A stretch of DNA of 44,147 bases from Planktothricoides sp. SR001 (GTDB lineage: Bacteria > Cyanobacteriota > Cyanobacteriia > Cyanobacteriales > Laspinemataceae). The notes under the pieces are model-generated. The model ran no database searches and was not told the origin of the DNA. It saw nothing but the letters and a program-made list of their open reading frames with translations. Where the stretch lies: assembly GCF_001276715.1 (NCBI RefSeq), contig NZ_LIUQ01000041.1:1-44147 (forward strand). Direction: 5' to 3'. The translations under genes and the position numbers were made by a program. This document shows positions 1 to 8,718 of the stretch, piece by piece; positions within the stretch are counted from its first letter, which is position 1, and every line of letters starts with the position of its first letter.

Positions 1-2361
1 GCCGCCGTTGCCGCCGCCGCCGCCGTTGCCGCCGCCGCCGCCGAGGCCGCCGTTGCTGCCATCGCTGCCATTGTTAGCTGCTATCTTCTGCAACGCAATA
101 CCACCACCAAACTGCACATTGCCCCCTTCGCCATTACCACCTATAGCTTGATTCCCCTCAAACTTCACCCCATCAACCGTGACATTGCCATCATAAATAA
201 ACAGTGCCCCTCCCATCCCAGCACCGCCACCTGAGTTAAAGCCATCGCCTCCCTTAGCGACTCCGTTTTTCAGGGTGAGGTTCTTAAAACTCACATTCCC
301 TGATTTGACAAAGAAAATCGGACGGTCATTTTTATCAGGGATGCCATTATTATTGTTATCCCCATTGATGGTATGTCCTTGCCCATCAACAGTCATATCG
401 CTATCAATCAAACTCCACATCCGAATCACATCGCTACCAAAATTCAGACGCACATCGGTATTGAGTTTGATGGTATCGGCTCCGGCTTTCTCGTTAGCCG
501 TTTTAATTGCCCAACTCAGGCTTCCTTCCGTGTCTCCCTTACCGTTATCTAAATCGTTGGTGACGGCAATGTAGTCCTCCGGTAATGTAGAAGGTAGCTC
601 AAATGGCTCTGTTGTAGAATTTGCCGGTCCTGTAGGTGTAGGAGTTGGTGTGGGAGTTGGTGTGGGAGTTGGTGTGGGAGTTGGTGTGGGAGTTGGTGTG
701 GGAGTTGGTGTGGGAGTTGGTGTGGGAGTTGGCACTGCCGCTTGAACACTCACTCCAAACGAATCGCTAACGCTTTTCCCGCTGCTGTCTGTGGCTGTAA
801 CTTGGATTGTGAGTTCACCAGAATCGCTATTAGTCGGAGTGCCGCTGAATTGCCCCGTTACACTATCGAAACTTAACCAACTGGGTAAAGGCGAATTGGC
901 TAAAGGCGAATCAGCCCATATTGCACTATAAGTTAAGGTATCCCCCGCATCAGGGTCGCTAAAATTCCCAGAAACATCCAGACTGAGACTTTTTCCAGTC
1001 TCCAGACTTTGGTCGGCAATTTCGCTGGCAACCACTGGCGCTTGATTGGTCTGGGTGGGAACAGCTTTCGTAATCTCCAGAGTGTAGCCTGTAGTGGCGT
1101 CCGGTGTATTCCCCACGGTGGGGTCGTCTACCTGTACTGTTACGCTGTAGCTGCTTTGGCTGGCAAAATCCAGACTTGTCCCCGCTTTCAGATATAAACC
1201 AGAATCAACGATTTCAAATAAACTGGCATCGGCACCAGCCAGACTCAGGTTATTTGTGCCTTGCCCATCATCGGTAATCCCAATATCAGCAACTTTAATG
1301 GCATTGGTAGTATCCGCGTCTTCTGCCAAGGTGGTGGTACTGTTACTCAGAGTAATCGCCGTGGGTGCTTGGTTTTCCACTTCATCGGTGACAGTCACGC
1401 TAATGGTTTGGGCTGCGGTTCCCCCCTTGCCATCATTGGCAGTTACTTCCACCTGATAGACATTATCGCTATTGCTATCGGTAGGCGCTTCATAATCGGG
1501 AGCGCTAGTAAAAGTCAGGGCACCATTGCTGCTGTCGAGACTAAACTTATTTTGGTCATCTCCCCCAGTAATGAAATAAGTCAGAGGGTCGTTATCTGTA
1601 TCAGTAGCGACTACAGTCAGGACTGCGGTGCTGTTTTCCGCGATGCTGGCTGTGTTACTGGAAGTAATGGTCGGAACTGCGTTGCTTTCTCCCGTGGCGC
1701 CAAAAAAGGCTAAACCCACATTTTCTGGATAGTCATAGTTACTTGTGGCTTTGACAGTGATGCTATTCAGGGTTTTGGTGGCATCTGCGGCAAACCGGAC
1801 GCCAAAAATTGCCACACTGTTTTGGGACAAATAGCTGCCATAGCTGGCACTATTTCCGCCCACGTCAAGACCGTTGGCTAGATAATATAGATCCTCGGAT
1901 TCAGTAGTAGTCGTGTCCTGCCAGTCAGGAACGGTGATGGTGTTGCTGGTTTGGTTGCTGCCATCACTGTAGTTAAAGGTGACGCTGACATCCATCGGTG
2001 CGTGTCCGTTGGGACTGAGGGCTAGATGGATATAGCTGTATTGTCCGCTGGTGACATTAAACTCAAAAGTTTGGGTTGGTGCCGCAGTGCTAAAGCTGTT
2101 AATTAAGTAGCCATTCGTACCATCATTATCGTTGCTGTAGCTGAGTTGAATCTCAGGATGGTAGCCGTTCGCGGCAAAGATGCCATTGTCGGGCAGTCCG
2201 TTGCCGTTGGTGGCATCTTTGCTGGTGGCGAAGGACTGGGTTACGAAGTCGGAACCCATGTAGTCTACCCCATCTTGGGTGGTATCGGTGCCGTTGGTGC
2301 CTTGGTTGACAATTAAATCTTTGTCAAGTAGCGAACTTACGTCAAATTTGGTTGCGGCCAT
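1..2361 (-). CDS. Large cadherin-like / beta-helix surface protein, C-terminus beyond window
   Basis: The frame is open from the ATG at 2361 to the window edge (787 codons visible); I checked the first 960 bases codon by codon and found no stop. There is no N-terminal hydrophobic signal, which suggests type I secretion (inference). Approximate order: residues 40-215 beta-rich domain; 225-325 and 326-430 cadherin-like repeats with DxDNDPLTY-type calcium motifs; 430-540 a dystroglycan-type Ig domain (DPDAGDTLTYSA, LPSWLSFDSVTGQFSGTP); 544-577 a Thr-Pro linker; 590 onward a predicted parallel beta-helix (LNFGSDVIRMWSLID, DGQGHTINGD) ending in Gly/Asn-rich sequence. The architecture resembles cyanobacterial extracellular adhesins or calcium-binding proteins. 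The ligand is unknown. The missing C-terminus should carry the secretion signal or anchor. Confidence 0.85.
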   Translation of the reverse strand, partial: MAATKFDVSSLLDKDLIVNQGTNGTDTTQDGVDYMGSDFVTQSFATSKDATNGNGLPDNGIFAANGYHPEIQLSYSNDNDGTNGYLINSFSTAAPTQTFEFNVTSGQYSYIHLALSPNGHAPMDVSVTFNYSDGSNQTSNTITVPDWQDTTTTESEDLYYLANGLDVGGNSASYGSYLSQNSVAIFGVRFAADATKTLNSITVKATSNYDYPENVGLAFFGATGESNAVPTITSSNTASIAENSTAVLTVVATDTDNDPLTYFITGGDDQNKFSLDSSNGALTFTSAPDYEAPTDSNSDNVYQVEVTANDGKGGTAAQTISVTVTDEVENQAPTAITLSNSTTTLAEDADTTNAIKVADIGITDDGQGTNNLSLAGADASLFEIVDSGLYLKAGTSLDFASQSSYSVTVQVDDPTVGNTPDATTGYTLEITKAVPTQTNQAPVVASEIADQSLETGKSLSLDVSGNFSDPDAGDTLTYSAIWADSPLANSPLPSWLSFDSVTGQFSGTPTNSDSGELTIQVTATDSSGKSVSDSFGVSVQAAVPTPTPTPTPTPTPTPTPTPTPTPTPTPTPTPTPTGPANSTTEPFELPSTLPEDYIAVTNDLDNGKGDTEGSLSWAIKTANEKAGADTIKLNTDVRLNFGSDVIRMWSLIDSDMTVDGQGHTINGDNNNNGIPDKNDRPIFFVKSGNVSFKNLTLKNGVAKGGDGFNSGGGAGMGGALFIYDGNVTVDGVKFEGNQAIGGNGEGGNVQFGGGIALQKIAANNGSDGSNGGLGGGGGNGGGGGNGG
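631..732 (-). repeat. 12-bp tandem repeat encoding a Thr-Pro linker
   Basis: About eight nearly identical copies of a 12-bp unit (ttggtgtgggag on the plus strand) encode TPTP repeats that separate the Ig/cadherin part of the surface protein from its beta-helix part. The copies are nearly identical in DNA as well as protein, so the array is probably length-variable. A similar Thr-Pro linker occurs in the SLH protein at 21040-21111. Confidence 0.9.
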
Positions 2362-2561
2362 TGTGTTTGTTGATTCCTCTTTGAGATCGGGATTGTAAGT
2401 AGAGGCAGCCCGGTTTAGACAATATAGAGAATATATAGAGAGCGAGAAAGGGAACGCGCGACTTTTGATGCTTACTCAATTTTATTCTGGTTTTTAAGCG
2501 GCGCCAGGAGTTTGAGGGAAATAGTTAGTAAAACTTAATCAAGGTTCGGTAATTTCGGTAA

Positions 2562-2678
2562 TGATACCAAGCCCGAAAAATCATTGCGACACATCAACCA
2601 GCATCGATCCCCCCAACCCCCCTTCTCAAGGGGGGCTTAAGCTGGAGTTTGTTGCATAATTTATTGAAATTGGTATTA
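2562..2678. repeat. Inverted-repeat element with GATACCAA ends and a C/G-tract palindrome inside
   Basis: The left end TGATACCAA pairs with the right end TTGGTATTA (8 of 9 bases). Inside, at about 2608-2640, a CCCCCCAACCCCCC tract is followed by a GGGGGGCTTAA complement, which makes a strong hairpin. A related C/G-tract palindrome in the opposite order lies at 37496-37525 in the phaA-phaB spacer. It may be a small non-autonomous element. The short ends keep the confidence low. Confidence 0.4.
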
Positions 2679-2804
2679 AAAGGAGGAGGAAGGGGAGGGT
2701 GGGGAGAAGGTTATTCAGCAGTGGATGATTCACCAACATCTACTTACATCCGCTAACATAAGGCTTTGATGGATGCGCCAGCATCTTGCATTTGTTAATG
2801 TTTT

Positions 2805-2893
2805 AGGACTTACGCAACGAATCTATATATGGCGTATTGGTGCGTTACGCTTCGCGCTTCACACCCTACAGATAGCGTTCATGCGTAAGTTCT
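2805..2893. repeat. MITE-like element with AGGACTTACGCA terminal inverted repeats
   Basis: AGGACTTACGCA at 2805-2816 pairs with TGCGTAAGTTCT at 2882-2893, 11 of 12 positions. The interior contains GTTACGCTTCGCGCTTC. At 89 bp, with matched ends and no coding capacity, it looks like a miniature inverted-repeat element. It ends 43 bp before the sucD-like start codon, so it may influence that gene's leader. No autonomous partner is in the window. Confidence 0.55.
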
Positions 2894-2936
2894 GTGTTTG
2901 TTAGCAGTTTGTTAGCAAGAAGGTATCGGTAACGGC

Positions 2937-3866
2937 ATGAATTTTAAGGCAGATAGCAAAGTTTTAATCCAGGGGATTACAGAATCTTTGGGAAAAGTTC
3001 ACAGTCAATTGATGAAAGCTTATGGCACTCAGGTAGTTGGCGGTGTTAGTGCGGGCTATGGTGGGCAGCAGATTAATGGTCTGCCAGTGTTTGATATGGT
3101 CGAACAAGCTTTGCTGGAAGTCGGCCCCGTGGACACCACCGTGATTTTTGTCTCCCCTTATCAGGTGCTGGATGCGGCTTTAGAGGCGATCGCTTCGGGA
3201 ATTAAGCAAATTATTATCATTACTGAAGGGGTTCCCCCTTTGGATATGGTGCATTTGGTTAGAAAAGCGGAAGCGTCGGAAACTTTGGTGGTTGGCCCGA
3301 ATACTCCTGGGGTAATTGTGCCAGGAAAAGTCCTCCTGGGTACTCATCCCCAAGAGTTTTATACTCCGGGCAAAATCGGCTTGATTAGTCGCAGTGGGAC
3401 TTTGACTTATGAAATTGCTAATGAGTTAACTAAGGCGGGTTTGGGTCAGTCCATTGGGGTGGGCATTGGTAGTGATGCGATTATTGGGTCAAGTTTCGCC
3501 CAATGGCTGCAAATTTTGGATGAGGATGACGATACTGAGGCGATCGTTTTGGTGGGTGAAATTGGCAGTGGAGGCGAAGAAGCTGCCGCTGCTTATATTG
3601 AGGAGGCGATCGATAAGCCGGTGATTGCTTATTTGGCAGGTACTTATGCCCCGAAGGGAAAACGTCTCGGTCATGCGGGGGATTTGATTGCTGCCCAGTT
3701 GTCTGTAGGCAACCCGGATAAGGTTAGACCAATTGGGGCTGACCCGGAAACCGCCCAGAGAAAACTCTCTGCCTTTAAAGCGGCAAAAATTCCGGTGGCG
3801 GAACGTCCCTCAGATATTCCTAGCTTGGTCAAAAAAGTCCTGAAGCCTGCGAGTAAGAAAAAGTAA
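2937..3866 (+). CDS. sucD: Succinate-CoA ligase alpha subunit-like protein
   Basis: At 309 residues it is slightly longer than E. coli SucD. The N-terminal half is a CoA-binding Rossmann domain and the C-terminal half an ATP-grasp-associated ligase domain. The phosphohistidine motif RLGHAGD places the active His at residue 246; GEIGSGGEE and SRSGTLTYE also match the family. In the family this subunit with SucC interconverts succinyl-CoA and succinate plus nucleoside triphosphate. Unusual points: the CoA/phosphate loop reads GITESLGKVH, not the usual GxTGxQG form; GPNTPG replaces GPNCPG; and no beta subunit gene lies nearby. The lysine-rich tail (KPASKKK) extends past the usual end. A distinct acyl-CoA ligase substrate cannot be excluded. 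Confidence 0.8.
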   Translation: MNFKADSKVLIQGITESLGKVHSQLMKAYGTQVVGGVSAGYGGQQINGLPVFDMVEQALLEVGPVDTTVIFVSPYQVLDAALEAIASGIKQIIIITEGVPPLDMVHLVRKAEASETLVVGPNTPGVIVPGKVLLGTHPQEFYTPGKIGLISRSGTLTYEIANELTKAGLGQSIGVGIGSDAIIGSSFAQWLQILDEDDDTEAIVLVGEIGSGGEEAAAAYIEEAIDKPVIAYLAGTYAPKGKRLGHAGDLIAAQLSVGNPDKVRPIGADPETAQRKLSAFKAAKIPVAERPSDIPSLVKKVLKPASKKK

Positions 3867-3870
3867 ATTT

Positions 3871-3966
3871 TTTTGGTTATTTGTTATTGGTTAGTGGTTA
3901 GTCGTGATTCTTGGCCATATTTTCAAATAACAAATAACCAAGAGCCAAGAATCAATAACAAATAAA
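3871..3966. repeat. Long imperfect hairpin of TTGGTTATTTGTTATT-type words
   Basis: Starting six bases after the sucD stop codon, GGTTATTTGTTATT (from about 3875) pairs with AATAACAAATAACC (about 3926-3939), and GATTCTTGGC pairs with GCCAAGAATC just beyond. The element fills the whole 104-bp spacer and ends next to the start of the DUF815 gene. It is one of about nine related hairpins in the window. It could act as a terminator or RNA-stability element. Confidence 0.75.
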
Positions 3967-3970
3967 AGAA

Positions 3971-5275
3971 ATGATTGCTGAAATTGAGTTCCTGAGATCC
4001 CAAATTTCCTCATTGCTGATTTATGAAAATTTGCTTCAAGATGCGAGGGTTCAAGCGTTTGTCAATTTGTTAAATGTGTTGGTAAAAGACCCAGATAAAA
4101 ATTTTAATTGTTTGCCCGCCTATGGCCATTGGTTTAGATCCTTAGCCGATCAAAATATCTCGTGGCAAGATTATTTAATTCAGCAAATTCTCGCAGCAGA
4201 AAATCCTTTTACCCAGCAGGTAAAAAAACAACCTTTGGCGGATTTATCCCCGTCACTGATTGCAGCGGTAAATCATGATTTAGAAGTGCTACAAACGGTT
4301 TATAATTGCAGCGGAGAACAAGTCAGTCAATGGGTGAAATTTGCGGCAAAGTTGTCTCAGCCACCCGTGGCATGGAATCAGATAGAAAATCCGGCGGCGT
4401 TACCAGAGTATCAAGTGCCATTATGGATGGCGTTTAAATCAGCAAAGAAATGGCCCGATCTTCTGGAAAGTTTAGCAGCCTATTATCACGAGTATGGCTG
4501 GGGAATTTTTACAGAATATCGGGCTTTTCGTTGGCAGTCAGGTGAGTTAGTTAGCATCCCACATCCTGACCGGGTTCGGTTGACTGAATTAGTGGGCTAT
4601 GAGTTCCAAAAAGTAACATTACTTAATAATACCCAAAGTCTTTTAGCCGGTTTACCCGCTTTGAATGTGTTGCTTTATGGGACTCGCGGGACGGGCAAGT
4701 CTTCTTTGGTTAAGGCTTTATTAAATGAGTATGGCGATCGCGGTTTACGGTTAATAGAAGTGAGTAAATCTACCCTGAAAGATTTGCCCGCGATCGCGGA
4801 ACAGTTGCGCGATTTGCCCCAAAAGTTTATTATTTTTGTTGATGATTTGTCTTTTGAAGAAGATGATGATGATTTTAAGGCGCTGAAGATGGTTTTAGAA
4901 GGCAATTTAACCGCTAAACCTCAAAATGTGGTGGTTTATGCTACTTCTAATCGCCGCCATTTGGTGCGAGAGTTTTTTGGCGATCGCCCCCGTCCCAGTG
5001 TTGAGGAAATTCACGCTTGGGACTCGGTACAAGAAAAGCTTTCATTTAGCGATCGCTTTGGCTTAACCTTAACCTTTGAAGCGGCGAATCAAGACAAATA
5101 TTTAACCATTGTGCATCATCTTGCTGCTTTAGCTAATATTACCATTTACCAGGCAGAATTAGACTATGAAGCATTACAATGGGCGACCCAACATAATGGG
5201 CGATCGGGACGTACTGCCCGTCAGTTTATTGACTTTCTCATGGGCAAGTTAACCGCTAAATCACCGATGAATTAA
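3971..5275 (+). CDS. DUF815 family ATP-binding protein
   Basis: The protein has 434 residues. The C-terminal half is an AAA-type ATPase: Walker A GTRGTGKSS at about residue 236, Walker B FIIFVDDLSF at about 286, and a sensor-like ATSNRRHL at about 324, followed by FFGDRPRP and a SFSDRFGL segment typical of DUF815 proteins. The N-terminal 200 residues are helical and family-specific. DUF815 proteins resemble clamp-loader/Cdc6-like ATPases but their role is not established. The gene follows the sucD-like gene on the same strand across the hairpin spacer, and the start has only a weak purine-rich upstream sequence (AAAAGAA). Confidence 0.85.
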   Translation: MIAEIEFLRSQISSLLIYENLLQDARVQAFVNLLNVLVKDPDKNFNCLPAYGHWFRSLADQNISWQDYLIQQILAAENPFTQQVKKQPLADLSPSLIAAVNHDLEVLQTVYNCSGEQVSQWVKFAAKLSQPPVAWNQIENPAALPEYQVPLWMAFKSAKKWPDLLESLAAYYHEYGWGIFTEYRAFRWQSGELVSIPHPDRVRLTELVGYEFQKVTLLNNTQSLLAGLPALNVLLYGTRGTGKSSLVKALLNEYGDRGLRLIEVSKSTLKDLPAIAEQLRDLPQKFIIFVDDLSFEEDDDDFKALKMVLEGNLTAKPQNVVVYATSNRRHLVREFFGDRPRPSVEEIHAWDSVQEKLSFSDRFGLTLTFEAANQDKYLTIVHHLAALANITIYQAELDYEALQWATQHNGRSGRTARQFIDFLMGKLTAKSPMN

Positions 5276-5291
5276 AATCTATCCCTACAAT

Positions 5292-5314
5292 AAAAAAATC
5301 CGCTAATAGCGGAT
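5292..5314 (-). terminator. Rho-independent terminator, minus orientation
   Basis: ATCCGC (5298-5303) and GCGGAT (5309-5314) form a six-base stem with a five-base loop. Read on the minus strand the stem is followed directly by seven T residues (plus-strand A run 5292-5298). It therefore fits stopping a transcript that enters from the methyltransferase side, antisense to the endonuclease gene. On the plus strand there is no T run. Confidence 0.5.
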
Positions 5315-5395
5315 GATCAATTCTTCCTTAAGACCGAGGCGGTAAATTTATGATCGACGGTTACACGCAAACATTAATAACCAGGATTTCTTAAA

Positions 5396-6094
5396 ATGAT
5401 TGATGAAACTGAATTACTTAATCTAGCGATTAATCATATCAGCAAAGTTCGAGAGTTTGACCCCTACAAAAGTTATCAGGGTGTCAATAGTCGAGAAGAA
5501 TTTCAACAACTCATTTCACGGGATCCGGCATTTAGTGCTTTAGGGTTAGACGATGAGAGATATATTATTGCCAGAGTGGGCGGAAATCTGATCACATCTC
5601 TACATCGTAAGCTGGGTGATATGTATCAGGCTTTGTTTGGCTATCTTTTGAAACAAAGTTTTGACTTAGATGAAAATGATTTGTATTTCAGCGTAGATGT
5701 TCAAATTGGCGAACGAATTCAAAAGCGTTCTACTGATGGTTTAATCAAAAAAAATAAGTTTAATCAGCGGATTCCTCAAGATTGGATGTCTTATCAAGGA
5801 ATCGGTTTTGAAGTTCGCTCTTGTTATCAAATTGGCGATTCCAAGAGAATTCAAGCTGATTATGATATGTCATTAGCATTGAAGTCTTATGACATTTTAC
5901 CTGTCATGTTGGTTTTTTGTAACACATCACTGAGAAGTCCTTTAGCCCGGTTATCTAAAAGTTGGCATCTTTACGAAGGAATTTCCAGTTTCAACTTAGT
6001 CGAATCAATTACGGGTTTTAACCTTTACAACTTTTTGCAGAATAATTCTACTATTCTGACTCAAGAAATCGATAATATTCTTTCTATCCTCTAA
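5396..6094 (+). CDS. Putative type II restriction endonuclease (possibly ScaI-like)
   Basis: The protein has 232 residues with no membrane segment or repeat, the usual size of an orthodox type II enzyme. The call rests on the convergent DNA methyltransferase at 6084-7430, with which it shares 11 bp at the 3' ends, and on a family-like region: RKLGDMYQALFGYLL (71-85), STDGLI with Asp114, and GFEVRSCYQIGDSKRIQAD (137-155) with Glu139 as candidate catalytic acid, which I associate from memory with ScaI-type enzymes. The active site looks like a PD-(D/E)xK variant in which Arg141 takes the lysine place. Recognition sequence cannot be read from this. The gene is AT-rich, consistent with horizontal acquisition of the pair. 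Confidence 0.65.
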   Translation: MIDETELLNLAINHISKVREFDPYKSYQGVNSREEFQQLISRDPAFSALGLDDERYIIARVGGNLITSLHRKLGDMYQALFGYLLKQSFDLDENDLYFSVDVQIGERIQKRSTDGLIKKNKFNQRIPQDWMSYQGIGFEVRSCYQIGDSKRIQADYDMSLALKSYDILPVMLVFCNTSLRSPLARLSKSWHLYEGISSFNLVESITGFNLYNFLQNNSTILTQEIDNILSIL

Positions 6095-7430
6095 TGCAAA
6101 CAGCCGTCTCATACAATCGCTTTTTGCCCCCTCGCTTGCGAAAACAGATTATTTTTTCCACATCAAACCCTTCGTGGGCAAAAATTTTGCCTAAGATAGA
6201 TTCCGTAAATATTTCTACCCCGGAAAGTCTAGAATTTCCCACAATATAAGCCCCCCGAAAATTTTTACTTTTAACCTGCTGGAGTAATTTGATATGTCTC
6301 CACATATCAATAAAGTATTTGGTGGCATAATTACACATTAAAATACTTTGTTCTTGGAGGGGTTCATAATAGCAAAGATAGGGTTTTATCTCACGGGGAA
6401 CCGGAAGCAATTCATTTTGCAAAATAGATGTCGCCCGACCCCAAGTTCCTCCCACCGCCTTTAAGTCAATTTCTGTAGCTTGTCCAACATTCTCTAAAAT
6501 TTCCATAAAGTGTAATTGGGGTCTAGTTTGATGAACGTAGCTATACCGATTGGGATAAGGCGGTGATGTAATGACAAAATCAACGGGATGCTTAATTAGT
6601 GTTTTTAAGTCATCCGTTGAATTGCCTAAGCGAATTGAGTTGAGTTGTGAAAATAATCTTTGTTCTGCATTTAGGTTAATTAAATCATCATAAACTATTT
6701 TTAAATTATTGGCAATTTCTTCCATAACATCAATGTCTCTTTGATGATTGTCGTCAAAAGTTATTGTGGGATGATTTCTGTGAATATTGGCGCAGTCTAA
6801 ACAGGCTTTATTTACCGCCAGCCATAGATAATCCTGCACGGGAAAGTATTCTGCTTTTCCTAAAATTTCGCGGCAGATGATTAGGTTTTTCAGCACAGGC
6901 TTTTGCCACCATCTAAAAACGTTATGAATAATCGGAATCCTGGTTTGAAATTCCGTGACTACCTCTTCGATGGTTAAATTTTTATAAGCTTCGATTAAAT
7001 TAGAGACTTCCGTGATATATTTTGCCAATAAATTTAGATGGCTGGTATCCCATTTTAGAGATTTATTGCCCACTTGTTCTAACACTGGGTTAATTTCAAT
7101 GCCGATAGTTTTTATGCCATGTTTTTGGCATTCTATAGCGGTGGTGCCTCGACCGCTAAAGGGATCGAGGACAAAATGATTTCTGGAAATGCCCAATTCT
7201 TTGAGCAAAAATCTGACTAAACCGGGGGAATAGCTGGGAGTTAGACGATACCATCTATGCACCGATTCCACTTGTCCGCCTTTGAAGGTAATATCGCCGA
7301 TGTCTAATTCTTGATAATCAAAACCAGACTCTTGGATATTTGTGTGAAAAGACCTGGTGCGATTCGGCAAAGCCGATCGCTGCCGCGAATCGCGGGTTTC
7401 TGGAGAAAATAATGATAACTGTTCAAACAT
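6084..7430 (-). CDS. Site-specific DNA methyltransferase (amino-methyltransferase, SPPY type)
   Basis: The protein has 448 residues. The AdoMet-binding motif I, DPFSGRGTTAIE, is at residues 89-100, and the catalytic motif IV, TSPPY, is at 288-292, followed by NRYSYVHQTRPQL. SPPY is typical of N4-cytosine enzymes, though some N6-adenine enzymes carry it too. Motif I lies before motif IV with nearly 190 residues between, an alpha-class-like order, so the target-recognition part may lie in that gap. It should protect host DNA from the convergent endonuclease, and its stop codon lies inside that gene's end. The start at 7430 is followed closely by MFEQLSLFS, a common opening in such enzymes. Directly upstream, TGATCTGAT/TGATCTAAT near 7440-7462 may be an operator. 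Confidence 0.85.
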   Translation of the reverse strand: MFEQLSLFSPETRDSRQRSALPNRTRSFHTNIQESGFDYQELDIGDITFKGGQVESVHRWYRLTPSYSPGLVRFLLKELGISRNHFVLDPFSGRGTTAIECQKHGIKTIGIEINPVLEQVGNKSLKWDTSHLNLLAKYITEVSNLIEAYKNLTIEEVVTEFQTRIPIIHNVFRWWQKPVLKNLIICREILGKAEYFPVQDYLWLAVNKACLDCANIHRNHPTITFDDNHQRDIDVMEEIANNLKIVYDDLINLNAEQRLFSQLNSIRLGNSTDDLKTLIKHPVDFVITSPPYPNRYSYVHQTRPQLHFMEILENVGQATEIDLKAVGGTWGRATSILQNELLPVPREIKPYLCYYEPLQEQSILMCNYATKYFIDMWRHIKLLQQVKSKNFRGAYIVGNSRLSGVEIFTESILGKIFAHEGFDVEKIICFRKRGGKKRLYETAVCIRG

Positions 7431-7915
7431 CGTGAATCTGATGATCTGATTTATGATCTAATGATAGTTTATTTTATTTTAGCATATTTTGTTAATTTTA
7501 ATTCTCAAAAAATGATTAGTCGTGATTTCAAATTTTACTTGGTCAACGACTGGCGTAAAACTAATGGTTTATGTTCCCTTATTTTAAATTGCCTTAATTG
7601 GTGGCCTGATTGTCCAACTTATTATGGAAAGTTTATAATTCTTGAACTAAGAAACCCGGTTTCTTCTGGGCGGTTCAGAAACCCGGTTTATTCAAATTTC
7701 GGCTTCGATGCCAAGAAACCGGGTTTCTTGGCAAAGTTAATCCGTTACGATGCCAAAATTATCGCAGAAACCCGGTTTCTCCACAGTCCTGGACGCTGGG
7801 CGATTCCGCGAAGCGGATCGCTAAAGCGAATTGCTCCTAGCAACTTTTCCGAATACCCACTATAATAAATAATATCAGTGTTAATGCTTGTAGTCAACTA
7901 ATATACCCAAAAACT
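7431..7915. other. Gene-free spacer with four AGAAACCCGGTTTCT copies
   Basis: This 485-bp spacer lies between the divergent methyltransferase and Uma2 genes. Four copies of the 15-bp word AGAAACCCGGTTTCT or its complement lie at 7650-7664, 7677-7690 (last base differs), 7713-7728 and 7766-7780, able to pair in several ways. A second short palindrome (GCGATTCCGCGAAGCGGATCGC) spans about 7799-7820. A frame from 7461 to 7865 is open but consists mostly of these repeats and shows no family, so I do not call it a gene. Confidence 0.7.
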
Positions 7916-8701
7916 ATGACAATTGCTCAAGAAAAACAACCGATAATTATTCCCGAAAATGTTATAATACCAGGGAGTGATTTATACAGTGATGAACCTC
8001 CCTTGGAAAGTAACCTACATTTGCGGCAAATGATGCTGCTGATTGAATGTTTAGAATGGTTATGGCAAGACCGGAATGATTTTTTTGCTGCCGGAAACCT
8101 AACCATTTACTATAGTCCGAATCAAAAGAAATCAGAAGATTTTAAAAGTCCAGACTTTTTTGTGGTACTGAATACTAAGCCTGACCGAACTCGCAAAAGT
8201 TGGGTAGTTTGGCAAGAAGAGGAAAAATATCCCGATTTGATCGTCGAAATTCTCTCGGACAGTACGGCTAAAACTGATAGAGATTTGAAAAAACAGCTTT
8301 ATCAAGACACTTTTCAGACCTCGGATTATTTTTGGTTTGACCCATACAGCTTAGAATTCGCAGGCTTTCATTTAGTTGATGGCAAATATCAGCCCATAGA
8401 ACCGAATGAGTTTGGTTATTTATGGAGTGATTTACTCAAGTTATACTTGGGAGTATATGAGGAAAAATTGCGCTATTTTACGGCTGATAATAGCTTAGTC
8501 CCGACTCCAGAAGAAGCGGCTTTATGGGAAAAACAGCAAAAAGAGTTAGCCCAACAGGAAAAGCTGCGGGCTGAACAGGAAAAACTGCGGTTTGAACAGG
8601 AAAAACTGCGGTTTGAACAAGAAAAACTGCGGGCTGAAGAAAAAAATGCCAAGTTAGCGGCGAAATTGCGGGAATTAAATATCGACCCAGATAGTTTATA
8701 A
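7916..8701 (+). CDS. Uma2 family (DUF820) putative nuclease, copy 1
   Basis: The protein has 261 residues. The core (about 30-190) carries the PD-(D/E)xK pattern of Uma2 proteins: SPDFFVV, KYPDLIVEILSDST with the acidic pair, and TDRDLKKQLYQ with the lysine, then YFWFDPYSLEF. These proteins are abundant in cyanobacteria; their biological substrate is not known. The C-terminus adds a charged coiled coil of repeated EQEKLRF/EQEKLRA heptads (about 205-240) before the tail AAKLRELNIDPDSL. The next gene is a near-identical tandem copy that lacks the coiled coil, so the heptads either expanded here or were lost there. Confidence 0.88.
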   Translation: MTIAQEKQPIIIPENVIIPGSDLYSDEPPLESNLHLRQMMLLIECLEWLWQDRNDFFAAGNLTIYYSPNQKKSEDFKSPDFFVVLNTKPDRTRKSWVVWQEEEKYPDLIVEILSDSTAKTDRDLKKQLYQDTFQTSDYFWFDPYSLEFAGFHLVDGKYQPIEPNEFGYLWSDLLKLYLGVYEEKLRYFTADNSLVPTPEEAALWEKQQKELAQQEKLRAEQEKLRFEQEKLRFEQEKLRAEEKNAKLAAKLRELNIDPDSL

Positions 8702-8718
8702 TTAACAGGTAATTAACG

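Larger units (their letters stand above)
2362..2936. other. Gene-free divergent spacer with two short inverted-repeat elements
   Basis: This 575-bp spacer separates the start of the surface-protein gene (minus) from the start of the sucD-like gene (plus), so it should hold both promoters, but I could not pick a convincing -35/-10 pair. A purine-rich stretch with repeated GAGAA/TATAGAG words lies near 2420-2450 and a GGAGGAGGAAGGGGAGGG run near 2682-2702. Two palindromic elements inside it are listed separately. Confidence 0.6.

Noticed and set aside
549-749. Frame encoding repeated HQLP residues
   Set aside because: It is a shifted reading of the Thr-Pro linker repeat inside the surface-protein gene.
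7461-7865. Open frame of 134 codons between methyltransferase and Uma2 genes
   Set aside because: It is made largely of AGAAACCCGGTTTCT repeats, has no recognisable domain and no ribosome site.
7958-7985. TATAAT inside both Uma2 genes as internal promoter
   Set aside because: It is in the coding sequence for VIIPGSD and conserved by the duplication; no -35 partner.
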